Assembly (NCBI RefSeq): GCF_001043175.1
Contig: NZ_CP011494.1
Coordinates: 3,348,001-3,412,000 of the forward strand
Length of the DNA: 64,000 nt
DNA from: Marinobacter psychrophilus
GTDB lineage: Bacteria; Pseudomonadota; Gammaproteobacteria; Pseudomonadales; Oleiphilaceae
Direction: 5' to 3'
Of the stretch, positions 29,996-40,027 are shown piece after piece. Positions within the stretch are counted from its first letter, which is position 1. The number at the start of each line of letters is the position of its first letter. The position numbers were made by a program, and so were the translations under genes. Below the pieces are notes generated by a model. The model was not told where the DNA came from, searched no databases, and saw nothing but the letters and a program-made list of their open reading frames with translations.

Positions 29996-32900
29996 ACGAG
30001 GCGTTAGACAAGGTTCTGATCGCTAACAGGGGCGCCATTGCCTGCCGAATCATCCGCACCCTGCGGGCCATGGGTATCACCTCGGTGGCGGTGTATGCCG
30101 AGGCTGACGCTGACTCGCTGCACGTACGCCAGGCCGACGAGTCGTATTCGTTAGGTGAAGGCTCGGCTGCGGCCACCTATCTGGATCAGAACAAACTGTT
30201 CGAAGTGATTGGCAAGAGCGGCGCCGGGGCCATCCATCCGGGCTACGGCTTTCTCAGTGAGAACGCCGACTTTGCCCGCCGCTGCGAAGCGAAAGGCGTG
30301 GTGTTCCTCGGGCCTACGCCGGGGCAGATGGAGGAATTCGGCCTCAAGCACACCGCTCGCGCCCTGGCCGAGGCCGCCGGCGTGCCACTGTTACCCGGCA
30401 CAGGGCTGCTCGCCAGCCTGGACGATGCCTTGGCGGCAGCCGATACCATCGGTTACCCGGTGATGCTCAAAAGCACGGCCGGCGGCGGCGGCATCGGTAT
30501 GTCACGCTGCTACAGCGCGGAAGATCTGAGCAAAAGCTTCGAGTCGGTTCAGCGTCTAAGCCAGAACAACTTCAGTAACAGCAGCGTGTTTCTGGAAAAA
30601 TTCGTAGAATACGCCCGCCACATTGAAGTGCAGTTGTTCGGTGACGGACAAGGGAAGGTAATCACTCTTGGCGAACGGGACTGCTCGGCCCAGCGCCGTA
30701 ACCAGAAAGTGATTGAAGAGGCGCCAGCACCAGGCCTGACCGAGGACGTGCGTACCCGCATGCACGCCACTGCCCGCCAGCTTGGCGAAAGCATCGGCTA
30801 TCGAAGCGCCGGCACGGTGGAGTTTATCTACGACCCGGACACCAACGAGTTCTACTTTCTGGAGGTAAATACCCGCTTACAGGTAGAACACGGCGTCACC
30901 GAGCAGGTTTACGGCGTGGACCTGGTGCGCTGGATGGTGGAACTGGGCGCTGGTTCCCTGCCGGATCTTGCAGAACTGGGCGCTAATCTCAAGGCTTCCG
31001 GCCATGCCATTCAGGCCCGGATTTATGCGGAGGATCCCAACAAGGACTTTCAGCCCGGTGCCGGCCTGCTGACCAACGTGGCCTGGCCCGAAGAGGATGG
31101 CCTGCGAATCGACACCTGGATCCAGCCGGGCACCGAGGTGTCTCCGCTGTTCGACCCCATGCTGGCCAAGGTCATCGTGCACGAAAGGGATCGTGAATCG
31201 GCCCGCAAACGGCTGATACAGGCTCTTGATCAGAGTCAGTTGTATGGCATTGAAACCAACATGAAGTATGTTGGACAGGTGCTGGACGACCCGCGATTTG
31301 TGGAGGGCCGTCTGTTTACCCGCACCCTGAGCGAATTCGATTACCGGCCATCCACTGTGGATGTTCTCAGCGGCGGCACCATGACCACAATTCAGGATTA
31401 CCCGGGCCGTATCGGCTACTGGGAAATCGGCGTTCCACCGTCCGGTCCGTTCGACAGCTATTCCTTCCGTCTGGGGAATCGACTGCTGGGCAACCTGGAG
31501 GGAGCACCGGGACTGGAAGTCACCCTCAAGGGGCCTGTACTCACCTTCAACCGCGCCACCCAGATTGCCCTGACCGGTGCAGCGCTCGAGGCCAGGCTCA
31601 ATGACGAGCCGGTCAATTTCTGGCAAATCATTGATGTACCCGCCGGCGCCACTCTGAAACTCGGCGCCACCACCGCCGATGGCGCTCGGGCCTATGTGCT
31701 GTTCCGGGGAGGCCTGAACTGCCCCGAATACCTCACTTCCTGCAGCACCTTTACTCTTGGACAATTTGGCGGCCACTGCGGCCGCGCCCTTCGAGCCGGC
31801 GACGTACTTGCCTTAGGCCAAGCGGAGCCTGTAGGTCCCGCTACCCTGCCAACGGACCTGAAGCCGTCTATTGGCAAGACCTGGAAACTCCACGTCACCT
31901 ATGGCCCCCACGGCGCACCGGACTACTTCACTGGCCAGGACATCGACACGTTCTTTGCCAGCGAATGGGAGATTCACTACAACTCCAGCCGCACAGGCGT
32001 GAGGCTGATCGGCCCGAAACCGGAGTGGGCACGCAGCGATGGCGGCGAGGCCGGCATGCACCCCTCCAACATCCACGATAACGCCTATGCGGTGGGTACC
32101 GTGGACTTCACCGGTGACATGCCGGTTATTCTAGGCCCTGACGGCCCCAGCCTGGGTGGTTTCGTGTGCCCGGCAACCGTGATCAGCGCCGATCTCTGGA
32201 AACTGGGGCAACTCAAGGCGGGTGACAAGGTGCAGTTTGTACCCGTCAGCCAGGATCAGGCGGTGGCCCTGCGGGAAGCGCTGGACGAGTCAGTGGCCAC
32301 ACTGACGGCGGTAACTACCCATATCACGCCCATCAAACCAGACACTCCGATCCTCGATTCACTGAGCACCAGCGACCATGAAGCCGGTGTGGTTTACCGG
32401 GCCGCCGGCGACAACTATGTGCTGGTGGAATACGGGCCCATGGAGCTGGATATCCGGCTACGGTTCCGGGCCCACGCGCTTATGCTCTGGCTGCGGGAGC
32501 AGAATCACCCGGCCATTCTGGAGTTGACCCCCGGCATCCGCTCCCTGCAGGTGCACTACAACAGCCAGAAACTGAACCAGCGAACGCTGTTAGACCTGCT
32601 GATCCGTGCGGAGCAGGAACTTGAAAAACAACCGGAATGGGATGTCCCCGCCCGCATCGTGCACCTGCCCCTGTCCTGGGATGACAAGGCCTGCCAGACC
32701 GCCATCGCAAAATACATGCAGTCGGTACGCAAGGACGCACCCTGGTGCCCGAGCAACCTGGAATTCATTCGCCGCATTAACGGGCTGGAGAGCATCGACG
32801 AGGTTAAAAAGACCCTCTTTGAGGCCACTTACCTGGTGATGGGACTGGGCGATGTCTACCTGGGCGCCCCGGTAGCCACACCGCTGGATCCGCGCCATAG

Positions 32901-33612
32901 GCTGGTGACGACCAAATACAATCCGGCCCGCACCTGGACGGCAGAAAACTCCGTGGGCATCGGCGGTGCCTACCTGTGCATTTACGGCATGGAAGGCCCT
33001 GGCGGCTACCAGTTTGTGGGTCGCACCTTACAGATGTGGAACCGCTATCGCACCACCGAGTTCTTTGAGGAGGGTAAGCCCTGGCTGCTGCGGTTCTTCG
33101 ACCAGGTGCGTTTCTATGAGGTCAGTGCGGAAGAGTTGCAACAGATCCGGCGGGACTTCCCAAATGGTGACTACCCGATCCGGGTCGAGGAAACCCGCTT
33201 CAATCTGGGGGATTACGAGAACTTCCTGGCGGATAACGACGACGAAATCCGTGAGTTCACTGGCAAGCGTCAGCAGGCCTTTGATGAGGAGCTACAACGC
33301 TGGATCGAATCTGGCCAGATTAACTTCAGTTCCGAGGCACCGGAAGAAGACACCGGCGAAGACAACATCGCAAATCTGCCCCACGGCCAGCACGCCGTGG
33401 AAAGCCACATAGCAGGCAACCTCTGGGAGTGCCTGGTTAAGCCCGGCGACATCATTGAGGCACAACGCCCGGTGGCGATTATCGAATCCATGAAAATGGA
33501 AATCGAATTGCTAAGCCCGGTCAGCGGTCGCGTAGTCGATGTGCGCCGGGAAGCGGGTCAGGCGGTTTCACCGGGCACACCGGTGGTGATCGTGGAAGAA
33601 ACAACTGAGTGA
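29986..33612 (+). CDS. Biotin-dependent guanidine carboxylase (urea carboxylase family)
   Basis: 1208 residues, the full multidomain length. Order: biotin carboxylase domain (residues about 8-450; [20 protein letters not shown], glycine-rich [27 protein letters not shown]), then the KipA/KipI-like carboxyltransferase halves (about 465-1000; [26 protein letters not shown]-like [16 protein letters not shown]), and a C-terminal biotinyl domain with the biotin lysine in [12 protein letters not shown]. Automated annotation would call it urea carboxylase. The riboswitch and CgdAB-type partners indicate guanidine as substrate, giving carboxyguanidine. The choice of substrate is by context, not by a residue I can prove. 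Confidence 0.88.
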   Translation: MELNEALDKVLIANRGAIACRIIRTLRAMGITSVAVYAEADADSLHVRQADESYSLGEGSAAATYLDQNKLFEVIGKSGAGAIHPGYGFLSENADFARRCEAKGVVFLGPTPGQMEEFGLKHTARALAEAAGVPLLPGTGLLASLDDALAAADTIGYPVMLKSTAGGGGIGMSRCYSAEDLSKSFESVQRLSQNNFSNSSVFLEKFVEYARHIEVQLFGDGQGKVITLGERDCSAQRRNQKVIEEAPAPGLTEDVRTRMHATARQLGESIGYRSAGTVEFIYDPDTNEFYFLEVNTRLQVEHGVTEQVYGVDLVRWMVELGAGSLPDLAELGANLKASGHAIQARIYAEDPNKDFQPGAGLLTNVAWPEEDGLRIDTWIQPGTEVSPLFDPMLAKVIVHERDRESARKRLIQALDQSQLYGIETNMKYVGQVLDDPRFVEGRLFTRTLSEFDYRPSTVDVLSGGTMTTIQDYPGRIGYWEIGVPPSGPFDSYSFRLGNRLLGNLEGAPGLEVTLKGPVLTFNRATQIALTGAALEARLNDEPVNFWQIIDVPAGATLKLGATTADGARAYVLFRGGLNCPEYLTSCSTFTLGQFGGHCGRALRAGDVLALGQAEPVGPATLPTDLKPSIGKTWKLHVTYGPHGAPDYFTGQDIDTFFASEWEIHYNSSRTGVRLIGPKPEWARSDGGEAGMHPSNIHDNAYAVGTVDFTGDMPVILGPDGPSLGGFVCPATVISADLWKLGQLKAGDKVQFVPVSQDQAVALREALDESVATLTAVTTHITPIKPDTPILDSLSTSDHEAGVVYRAAGDNYVLVEYGPMELDIRLRFRAHALMLWLREQNHPAILELTPGIRSLQVHYNSQKLNQRTLLDLLIRAEQELEKQPEWDVPARIVHLPLSWDDKACQTAIAKYMQSVRKDAPWCPSNLEFIRRINGLESIDEVKKTLFEATYLVMGLGDVYLGAPVATPLDPRHRLVTTKYNPARTWTAENSVGIGGAYLCIYGMEGPGGYQFVGRTLQMWNRYRTTEFFEEGKPWLLRFFDQVRFYEVSAEELQQIRRDFPNGDYPIRVEETRFNLGDYENFLADNDDEIREFTGKRQQAFDEELQRWIESGQINFSSEAPEEDTGEDNIANLPHGQHAVESHIAGNLWECLVKPGDIIEAQRPVAIIESMKMEIELLSPVSGRVVDVRREAGQAVSPGTPVVIVEETTE

Positions 33613-33693
33613 TGCCATCAACTCAAGCACTGCGTGACAACAGACTTAGAACACAAACCCTGAAAACACGGGCAAGGCCCGAGGAGATACACC

Positions 33694-34761
33694 ATGAAAA
33701 AACGTGATTTCAGCAAGCGTCTTGCGGCCGGTCTGTTAACAGCCGGTTTGTCTATGGGCGCCCTCGCCCAGGAGAAAGACTCCTTCAGTATCGCCTGGAC
33801 CATCTACGCCGGCTGGGTGCCCTGGCAGTATGCCGAAGACAGCGGCATCATGAAAAAGTGGGCAGACAAGTACAACATCGACGTCGATATCGTACAAATC
33901 AACGACTACATCGAATCCATCAACCAGTTCACTGCCGGACAGTTTGACGGCGTGGTCGCCACCAGTATGGACGGCCTGTCCATTCCGGCCGCCTCCGGTG
34001 TCGATACCACCGCACTGATTGTGGGTGACTACTCCAATGGCAACGACGGCCTGGTGTCCAAGGACGCCAAGACCATCGGCGAGCTGCAAGGCGAAACCGT
34101 GCACCTGGTGGAACTGTCTGTATCCCATTACCTGCTGGTTCGCGCCCTGAACACTGTCGGGCTGGAAGAGCGTGACATCAGCGTAGTCAACATTTCCGAC
34201 GCGGACCTGCTCTCTGCGTTCCAGACCGACGACGTTCGCCACGTGGCAACCTGGAACCCGCTTTTGGCGGAAGTGGAAGCCTTTCCGGGGACCACCAAAC
34301 TGTTCGACTCCAGTGCGATTCCGGGCCATATCAAGGATCTGACTCTGGTGAACACCGAGACTCTGGCCGACAATCCGAAGCTGGGCAAGGCACTGGTTGG
34401 CGCCTGGTATGAAACCATGAGCATTCTGGCGTCCGACAGCGAGGAAGGTCAGGAAGCCCGCGCGATGTTGGGCGAGCTGTCCGGTACCGATCAGGTAGGC
34501 TATGAAGCCCAGCTGGCCGGTATGAAGATGTTCTGGGTGCCGCAGATGTCGGTGGACTTCATTAACAGCAAGGAAGCCCACGAGGCGATGGACAGTGTTC
34601 GTCAGTTCTCTTTTGAAAAGGGGCTGCTGGGCCAGGGTGCCATGAGCCCGGACTTTGTGGGTATCGAGTTTCCGGACGGTTCGGTGATGGGCGATGAAGG
34701 CAATGTGAAGCTACGCTTTGACGATAGCTACATGCAGATGGCGGCAGACGGCGAGCTTTAA
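33694..34761 (+). CDS. Substrate-binding protein of a guanidine-linked ABC transporter (NitT/TauT class)
   Basis: 355 residues with a signal peptide (about residues 1-25, LAAGLLTAGLSMGALAQ). The periplasmic binding fold is of the NitT/TauT type: FSIAWTIYAGWVPWQYAED, DGVVATSMDGLSIPAASGVD, HLVELSVSHYLLVRAL. It ends the first guanidine transcription unit. The matching permease and ATPase are in the second riboswitch-led unit 3.6 kb downstream, so transporter parts are split between two units with the same ligand control. Guanidine or a guanidino compound is the inferred cargo. Confidence 0.82.
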   Translation: MKKRDFSKRLAAGLLTAGLSMGALAQEKDSFSIAWTIYAGWVPWQYAEDSGIMKKWADKYNIDVDIVQINDYIESINQFTAGQFDGVVATSMDGLSIPAASGVDTTALIVGDYSNGNDGLVSKDAKTIGELQGETVHLVELSVSHYLLVRALNTVGLEERDISVVNISDADLLSAFQTDDVRHVATWNPLLAEVEAFPGTTKLFDSSAIPGHIKDLTLVNTETLADNPKLGKALVGAWYETMSILASDSEEGQEARAMLGELSGTDQVGYEAQLAGMKMFWVPQMSVDFINSKEAHEAMDSVRQFSFEKGLLGQGAMSPDFVGIEFPDGSVMGDEGNVKLRFDDSYMQMAADGEL

Positions 34762-34791
34762 GCAAGTTCGGGCTTGCCTGATTGAAAACCG

Positions 34792-34818
34792 AAGGGCACG
34801 ATGTTCGTGCCCTTTTTT
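34792..34818 (+). terminator. Terminator of guanidine operon 1
   Basis: Perfect 10-bp hairpin AAGGGCACGA / TCGTGCCCTT, loop TGT, followed by T4. Confidence 0.93.
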
Positions 34819-34869
34819 GTTGGCTTGGAAATAGGTTTGTGTACAGTTAACCGGAGAGAATTAATACCC

Positions 34870-35481
34870 ATGCGCCGTACCAAGGAAGATGCCGAAAAAA
34901 CCCGCCAGACGGTTCTCGAAGCCGCGTTAACGCTCTTTAGCCGCGATGGTTACTCGCTTACTACGCTCAGCCGTATCGCCAAAGAAGCCGGCTGCAGTCG
35001 CGGGCCGATTTACTGGCATTTTCAAACCAAAGATGACCTATACGAGGCGGTGCTGACTTATTCCCAAGAGCCGCTTGAGGGACTGGTTGCTGAGTGCACT
35101 GGCATGCGGGAAACACCGGTAGAGGCTATGGATCATTTTGTTGAGCGGTGGCTAGGGTTGCTGGCAAATAACAGGAAATACCGCCAGTCGTTCGAGATTC
35201 TGTTGAACAAAACGGAGCTGACGGATGCGATGAGTCGCACACTGAAGCGGGAGCGAGCGCTGACGGACTCTATTATTTCACTGTTTCAGGATCTCGTTGC
35301 GCAAGCTGTGGAACGTGGTTCAATTGCAGCAGACGAAGACCCGAAAGGCCTCGGACTGCTGAGTTATACCTACCTGATGGGCATTACCCAGACTTGGCTG
35401 TTTTCACCAAAGCTGTTTTCTTTAAAGGAAGAAACGCCGTTTTTTCAACGGCGATTCTGGGCATTGCTGGGCAGGAAATAA
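34870..35481 (+). CDS. TetR/AcrR family regulator
   Basis: 203 residues from the ATG at 34870; the frame is open 23 codons further up, through the terminator, without a start signal. The N-terminal helix-turn-helix is very AcrR-like: KTRQTVLEAALTLFSRDGY, LSRIAKEAGCSRGPIYWHFQ. The ligand domain is of the AcrR/TtgR C-terminal type, but no efflux pump is adjacent. It sits inside the guanidine cluster and converges with glnT with only 3 bases between. AcrR-type repressors bind TACAT...ATGTA palindromes, and such a sequence lies 1.4 kb away upstream of glnT, so autonomous control of that promoter is possible. Confidence 0.85.
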   Translation: MRRTKEDAEKTRQTVLEAALTLFSRDGYSLTTLSRIAKEAGCSRGPIYWHFQTKDDLYEAVLTYSQEPLEGLVAECTGMRETPVEAMDHFVERWLGLLANNRKYRQSFEILLNKTELTDAMSRTLKRERALTDSIISLFQDLVAQAVERGSIAADEDPKGLGLLSYTYLMGITQTWLFSPKLFSLKEETPFFQRRFWALLGRK

Positions 35482-35484
35482 CGA

Positions 35485-36843
35485 TCAGAACATCTTCAGG
35501 TAGCGGTCTACTTCCCAGGACGACACATGGTTCTGGTAACTCTCCCACTCCCCTTTCTTGTACTCGATAAAGCTGTTGAACATGGCTTCGCCGAAGACTT
35601 CTTTCGCCAGCGGATCTGCTGCGAATGCCTCCACGGCCTCTCCCAGATTCCTTGGCAGATACTCGATGCCCTGCGCTGCAATTTCTGCGTCGCTGTAGTT
35701 GTACATGTTCTCGTGGTGAGGATCGCCGGCATCGAGGCCCTCGCGGATACCTTCCAGGCCCGCCGCCAGGATGAGGGCACTTCCGAGGTAGGGGTTGCAG
35801 GCGATATCCGCTGCACGGCACTCAATGCGGCCACCCATGCTGGGAATACGGATCATGTTGGTACGGTTGTTGGGGCCGTAGCACATGAACACCGGTGCCC
35901 AGGTCGAGCCCGACATGCTTCCCTGGCGCACCAGGCGCTTGTAGCTGTTGACCGTGGGGGCGATGACGGCGGTGATTGCGGCGCCGTGCTTCAGCACGCC
36001 GGCGATAAAGTGGTAGGCGATTTTGCTGATACCACAGTTATGCAGGTCGTCATTCTTGGGTTCGAACAGGTTCTCGCCGGTTTTGATGTCGGCCAGCGAC
36101 ATATTGTAGTGAGCACCGCTGCCAGTCCGGTCGGCGAAGGGTTTGGGCATGAAGCTCGCGAAGGCGCCGTGTTTGCGGGCGATTTCGTTGGCCATCATGC
36201 GGAAGAACACCAGGCGATCGGCCATGGTCAGGCCATCAGCGTACTTGAAGTCGGTTTCGAACTGGCCGTTGGCGTCTTCATGGTCGAACGAATACACATC
36301 CCAGCCCAACTCGTTCATGGCGTCCACCAGCTCGTCCAGAATGGGCAGGTTATCCATCAGAGTGCGCGGGTCGTAGCAGGGCTTGCCAAGGTTGTCGCGA
36401 TCACTCAACGGAGCAAAGCCGCCGCCCTCGGTGTCCCGGAACAGGAAAAACTCGGTTTCGATACCCAGATTGAAGCGGTAGCCCATATCTTCGGCGACAC
36501 TTAACTGGCGCCGGAAAATATTGCGCGAGCAGGCTTCAAACGGCTCGCCATTGAGGTAAAGATTTCCGGGAAACCAGGCCAGCTTCCGGTTCCAGGGGCA
36601 AATGGCGAGGCCCTCTGCATCCGGCATGGCGGCCACTTCGTCGTCAGAGATGTCCTGGGGAACACCATCCAGAGCGGCACCGGTATAAAGCTCGGAGCCT
36701 TTCATCATTTGGCCAAGATGGGCCACAGGCACAAACTTGCCCTTGGTAATGCCATGGATGTCCACGTAACTGGCAATGGCGTATTTGACGCCCGCATCCG
36801 CCAGCTTCTTCTTAAGGGCCTGGGTATTGATCAGGTCATTCAT
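35485..36843 (-). CDS. glnT: Type III glutamate-ammonia ligase (GlnT-like glutamine synthetase)
   Basis: 452 residues from the ATG at 36843 (GAGAGGAAA upstream); an 18-codon N-terminal extension is open but unsupported. Glutamine synthetase fold of the GlnT group (about 440 residues). Motifs: YVDIHGITKGKFVPV, metal and glutamate site in NLGIETEFFLF, FDHEDANGQFETDF, GSGAHYNMSL, and the ammonia/ATP region VNSYKRLV then NNRTNMIRIP with GRIECRAAD. Members make glutamine or, in methylamine users, gamma-glutamylmethylamide; no methylamine genes are visible here. Beside a guanidine degradation system it most simply assimilates the ammonia released. Confidence 0.87.
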   Translation of the reverse strand: MNDLINTQALKKKLADAGVKYAIASYVDIHGITKGKFVPVAHLGQMMKGSELYTGAALDGVPQDISDDEVAAMPDAEGLAICPWNRKLAWFPGNLYLNGEPFEACSRNIFRRQLSVAEDMGYRFNLGIETEFFLFRDTEGGGFAPLSDRDNLGKPCYDPRTLMDNLPILDELVDAMNELGWDVYSFDHEDANGQFETDFKYADGLTMADRLVFFRMMANEIARKHGAFASFMPKPFADRTGSGAHYNMSLADIKTGENLFEPKNDDLHNCGISKIAYHFIAGVLKHGAAITAVIAPTVNSYKRLVRQGSMSGSTWAPVFMCYGPNNRTNMIRIPSMGGRIECRAADIACNPYLGSALILAAGLEGIREGLDAGDPHHENMYNYSDAEIAAQGIEYLPRNLGEAVEAFAADPLAKEVFGEAMFNSFIEYKKGEWESYQNHVSSWEVDRYLKMF

Positions 36844-36921
36844 GGTATTTCCTCTCTTCAGCCCGGCAAGGCGAGCCGTCGGTTTATGTTCTGGCATGTT
36901 TCTTTCTTGATTTTAACCATT

Positions 36922-36948
36922 CAATATACATGCCATAGTGTATGTAAA
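36922..36948. promoter_or_regulatory. Palindromic operator candidate between glnT and the hydrolase gene
   Basis: TACATGC (36929-36935), six bases, GTATGTA (36942-36948): a near-perfect inverted repeat in the divergent promoter region. The minus strand also shows TGGCAT-GTATA-TTGAA (36937 to 36922), a weak sigma-54-like element (the -12 C is A) that overlaps the palindrome and faces glnT. The same arm sequence and spacing recur at 47885-47904. Confidence 0.5.
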
Positions 36949-37001
36949 AAAAGAAATCCAAGTTGAACAGGCCGCAAAACGCCCCGAGGGAGAGAACTAA
37001 A

Positions 37002-38033
37002 ATGACTGTAAAGCAATGGCTTACAGAGGATTTTGAGGCGGGCGACTTACCCCTTTACTGTGGTGAAACGCTGCGCTCGGCACGCCTCCACTATCACCAG
37101 ATTGGGGAGCTGAATGCACCAAAAGACAACCTGATACTGCTGCCCACGTACTACGGTGGTGCAGCCACCGGCAACCATCCCTGGGTTGGCCGCAACAGCC
37201 CCCTTGATCCGGATGAATACTGCATAGTGATTCCTTCACTGCTTGGCGCCGGTGAGTCTTCGTCTCCGTCAAACACACCCGGAGAACAGGCAGGCCCGGG
37301 CTTTCCGACAGTCAGTCTCTACGACAATGTGATGTTGCAGAAACGGCTGGTGGACGAGGTATTTGGCGGCGCCAGTATTGCCTTGGTGATGGGCTGGTCT
37401 ATGGGCGGAATGCAGGCGCTTCAGTGGGGTTGCCTGTTTCCGCAGCAGGTACGCTCCGTGCTGGCCACCTGTTGTACCGCACGCTGTTACCCCCACAATC
37501 AGGTCTTTCTGGAGGGCGTCAAAGCCGCCCTGACCTGTGACCAAAACTTTCAGGGTGGCCACTACCAGAATCCACCTGAGCACGGGCTCAAGGCCTTTGG
37601 CCGAGTGTACGCTGGCTGGGCCTATTCCCAGGCCTTCTTCCGCCATGAACTCTGGCGAAGCCTCGGGTTCAATTCCATTGAAGCTCTGCTGCAATTCTGG
37701 GAACAGGACCACCTGACTCAGGACGCCAACAATCTGCTGACTGTTCTGGACACCTGGCAACGGGGCAATATCAGTGACAATCCGGTGTTTAAGGGCAATT
37801 ACAACTCAGCCCTTAACGCGATCACCATGCCCACGCGGGTGATGCCGAGTACCACAGATCTCTATTTCACCGCCGAGGATGCCAGGCAGGATGCCCATCA
37901 AATGCCGGGGGCCGCGTTTGACGCACTAACTTCTGACTGGGGACATATTGCCGGTGGTGCCGGGCGAGAACCACAGAGCCACCAGAAAATTCTGGCGGCG
38001 GCCCAATCTCTGTTGCCGGAAATAGAGCCATGA
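37002..38033 (+). CDS. Alpha/beta hydrolase of the MetX (homoserine acetyltransferase-like) group
   Basis: 343 residues from the ATG at 37002 (GGGAGAG upstream); a TTG 13 codons earlier is weaker. Alpha/beta hydrolase fold with nucleophile elbow GWSMGGMQALQWG, an aspartate in STTDLYFTAED and the histidine in DWGHIAGGAG, so the triad is complete. Similar to MetX in NLILLPTYYGGAATGNHPWVG but without methionine genes nearby. It lies between glnT and the second riboswitch. The substrate is unknown; an amide or ester formed in guanidine or amine metabolism is a guess. Confidence 0.78.
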   Translation: MTVKQWLTEDFEAGDLPLYCGETLRSARLHYHQIGELNAPKDNLILLPTYYGGAATGNHPWVGRNSPLDPDEYCIVIPSLLGAGESSSPSNTPGEQAGPGFPTVSLYDNVMLQKRLVDEVFGGASIALVMGWSMGGMQALQWGCLFPQQVRSVLATCCTARCYPHNQVFLEGVKAALTCDQNFQGGHYQNPPEHGLKAFGRVYAGWAYSQAFFRHELWRSLGFNSIEALLQFWEQDHLTQDANNLLTVLDTWQRGNISDNPVFKGNYNSALNAITMPTRVMPSTTDLYFTAEDARQDAHQMPGAAFDALTSDWGHIAGGAGREPQSHQKILAAAQSLLPEIEP

Positions 38034-38053
38034 CAGTGCAGCTGAACGCACAA

Positions 38054-38070
38054 TGCACAAAAATAGAGCA
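38054..38070 (+). promoter_or_regulatory. NtrC-like enhancer site upstream of guanidine operon 2
   Basis: TGCACA-AAAAT-AGAGCA resembles the NtrC dyad TGCACC-N5-GGTGCA and is about 80-100 bases upstream of the sigma-54 start. Exactly the same arms occur at 47932-47948. Confidence 0.55.
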
Positions 38071-38125
38071 AGCCTCTATCCATCATTTACACCAGGCCGC
38101 ACCGAATATACCGTTTTCACGAAGC

Positions 38126-38141
38126 TGGCACGCCATCTGCA
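38126..38141 (+). promoter_or_regulatory. Sigma-54 promoter of guanidine operon 2
   Basis: TGGCAC-GCCAT-CTGCA, 10 of 11 fixed positions of the consensus. Transcription would begin near 38153, leaving about 90 bases before riboswitch 2. Confidence 0.75.
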
Positions 38142-38244
38142 ACAATTCGGGTAGATGGTTTTGATAAACCTGATCCGTTGACAGCATCGTTCACAGCGCC
38201 CTTCACGAAAGGGCAAGCCACGCTTCGAAACAGACGGATACAAT

Positions 38245-38353
38245 GGGTGACTAGGGTTCCGGTCCGGGCGAATCTGCAACAGCAGCCCGGATGGCTGGTC
38301 CGAGAGTTACCGACCTCTGGGAGGTTACACGGCGGGACAAAAGCCCGGGAGAC
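38245..38353 (+). ncRNA. Guanidine-I riboswitch (ykkC) 2
   Basis: Same conserved blocks as copy 1: CTAGGGTTCCGG, CTGGTCCGAGAGTTACCGA, ACACGGCGGGACAAAAGCCC with GGGAGA. It precedes the permease-ATPase-allophanate hydrolase unit. No T tract or terminator follows. Instead CCTCTGG at 38314-38320, inside the aptamer, is complementary to CCAGAGG at 38404-38410, the ribosome site of the permease gene, which hints at translational control. Confidence 0.93.
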
Positions 38354-38419
38354 TGAATCGCAAGTGATGCTGTTACCCGCGATGATTGTGCCGTGTTGTC
38401 TAACCAGAGGAGAAAACGT

Positions 38420-39235
38420 ATGCGACTGATCAACCGCCACCCGGGGCGGGTTTCGGCCACCCTGTTAGGCCTGCTGCCCTTCCTGTTGATCATGCTGATC
38501 TACAGCCTGGCCTCCCAGGAGCGCCTGGCGGACAACCCCAACGACAAACTGCTGCCCGGCTCTGAACAAATGATGGCCGCGGTTGATCGCATGGCGTTTC
38601 AGGAAGACCGTCGCAGTGGTGATTACCTGATGTGGCAAGACACCGCCGCAAGCCTCCAGCGTTTGGGCTTAGGTGTCGGTATTGCCGCGTCGCTGGCGCT
38701 GGTGGTGGGGTTGATCAACGGGGTTCTGCCCCTGATAAGAGCAAGCCTTGCGCCTCTGGTGTCGACACTCTCGATGGTGCCACCGCTCGCGATATTGCCC
38801 ATCCTGTTTATCGTGTTTGGTCTTGGCGAACTCTCCAAAGTCATGCTTATCGTCATTGGCACCGCGCCCATCATGATGCGGGATGTGGCTCAGCGAGTCC
38901 GGGAACTCCCCGGTGAGCAACTGATCAAAATTCAAACCCTGGGCGCCAACTCCTGGCAAGTCATTACCCGCATGGTGTTGCCTCAGATTCTACCCCGCCT
39001 GATCGATGCGGTTCGGCTCAGCCTGGGCCCGGCCTGGCTATTCCTGATTGCGGCGGAGGCCATAGCGTCCACCGAAGGACTGGGCTACCGCATCTTCCTG
39101 GTAAGACGCTACCTGGCGATGGATGTCATATTGCCCTACGTCATCTGGATTACCATTCTCGCCATCGTTATCGACCAGTGTCTGGGCTTAGCCAACCGCA
39201 AACTGTTCCCTTGGTACAATGCGGGAGGCCACTGA
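38420..39235 (+). CDS. ABC transporter permease (NitT/TauT class), guanidine-linked
   Basis: 271 residues from the ATG at 38420, which has an AGAGGAG site; the frame is open 9 codons upstream. Inner-membrane protein with about six helices and the ABC coupling motif region (LPGEQLIKIQTLGANSWQVITRMVLPQILPRLIDA, typical EAA-G loop). SsuC/TauC-like. Its TGA overlaps the ATPase ATG by one base. Partner binding protein is probably the one encoded at 33694-34761. Confidence 0.88.
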   Translation: MRLINRHPGRVSATLLGLLPFLLIMLIYSLASQERLADNPNDKLLPGSEQMMAAVDRMAFQEDRRSGDYLMWQDTAASLQRLGLGVGIAASLALVVGLINGVLPLIRASLAPLVSTLSMVPPLAILPILFIVFGLGELSKVMLIVIGTAPIMMRDVAQRVRELPGEQLIKIQTLGANSWQVITRMVLPQILPRLIDAVRLSLGPAWLFLIAAEAIASTEGLGYRIFLVRRYLAMDVILPYVIWITILAIVIDQCLGLANRKLFPWYNAGGH

Positions 39236-40020
39236 TGAGTTTCATTACCGTCAAAAATCTTTGGAAACAGTACGGCGATCAAATCGTGCTGGAAAACCTC
39301 AACTTGAGTGTAAGTCAGGGCGAGTTCTGCACGTTGGTAGGTGCATCCGGCTGCGGCAAGTCCACCTTCTTGAAAATGCTTCTGGGCCAGGAAACATCAA
39401 GCCAGGGCAAGCTGTTGCTTGAGGGCAACACCTTTCCCAGAGAACCGGACCGTAACCGCGGCGTCGTGTTCCAACGCTATTCGGTGTTTCCGCACCTGAC
39501 TGTGCGCCAGAACGTGCTGCTGGGGCTGGAGCTGGAGCAGCGACCCTTCCTGGGCAAACTGTTCGGGTCAGCACGCCGGGAAGCATTAAAAGAAGTCGAC
39601 GCCATGCTGGAGTCTGTGGGGCTGGCCCATGCCGCCAACAAATGGCCCCACGAACTGTCCGGTGGCATGCAGCAACGCCTGGCCATTGCCCAATCCTTTG
39701 TCATGAAACCCCGAATTCTGCTGCTGGATGAGCCCTTCGGTGCGCTGGATCCAGGCATCCGTGGCGACATGCATGAACTGATTCTCAAACTCTGGCGCGA
39801 TACCGGCACCACCATCTTCATGGTGACCCACGACCTTTACGAAGGTTTTCATCTTGGCACTCGCCTGCTGGTGTTCGACAAGGTCCGTAACGATCCGCAA
39901 CAACCGGAAGCCTTCGGCGCCACCATCACTTACGACCTGCCGATCGGTCAGAACGACCGGAAGATCTATAAATCCATTGAAACCTCCGTGTCGAAGACGG
40001 CCCGGAGCCTGTCAGCATGA
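39235..40020 (+). CDS. ABC transporter ATPase (NitT/TauT class), guanidine-linked
   Basis: 261 residues from the ATG at 39235, coupled to the permease. Walker A VGASGCGKST, Q-loop VVFQRYSVFP, signature LSGGMQQRLAIAQ, Walker B ILLLDEPFGALD, H-loop MVTHDLYEG. A C-terminal extension of about 40 residues follows the ATPase core. Supplies energy for the import system whose permease precedes it. Confidence 0.92.
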   Translation: MSFITVKNLWKQYGDQIVLENLNLSVSQGEFCTLVGASGCGKSTFLKMLLGQETSSQGKLLLEGNTFPREPDRNRGVVFQRYSVFPHLTVRQNVLLGLELEQRPFLGKLFGSARREALKEVDAMLESVGLAHAANKWPHELSGGMQQRLAIAQSFVMKPRILLLDEPFGALDPGIRGDMHELILKLWRDTGTTIFMVTHDLYEGFHLGTRLLVFDKVRNDPQQPEAFGATITYDLPIGQNDRKIYKSIETSVSKTARSLSA

Positions 40021-40027
40021 GAACCCC

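Noticed and set aside
30877..31776. 299-codon minus-strand frame inside the carboxylase gene
   Set aside because: Shadow of the biotin carboxylase and carboxyltransferase coding sequence.
35527..36504. 325-codon plus-strand frame inside glnT
   Set aside because: Lies wholly antisense to glutamine synthetase and has no recognisable motif.
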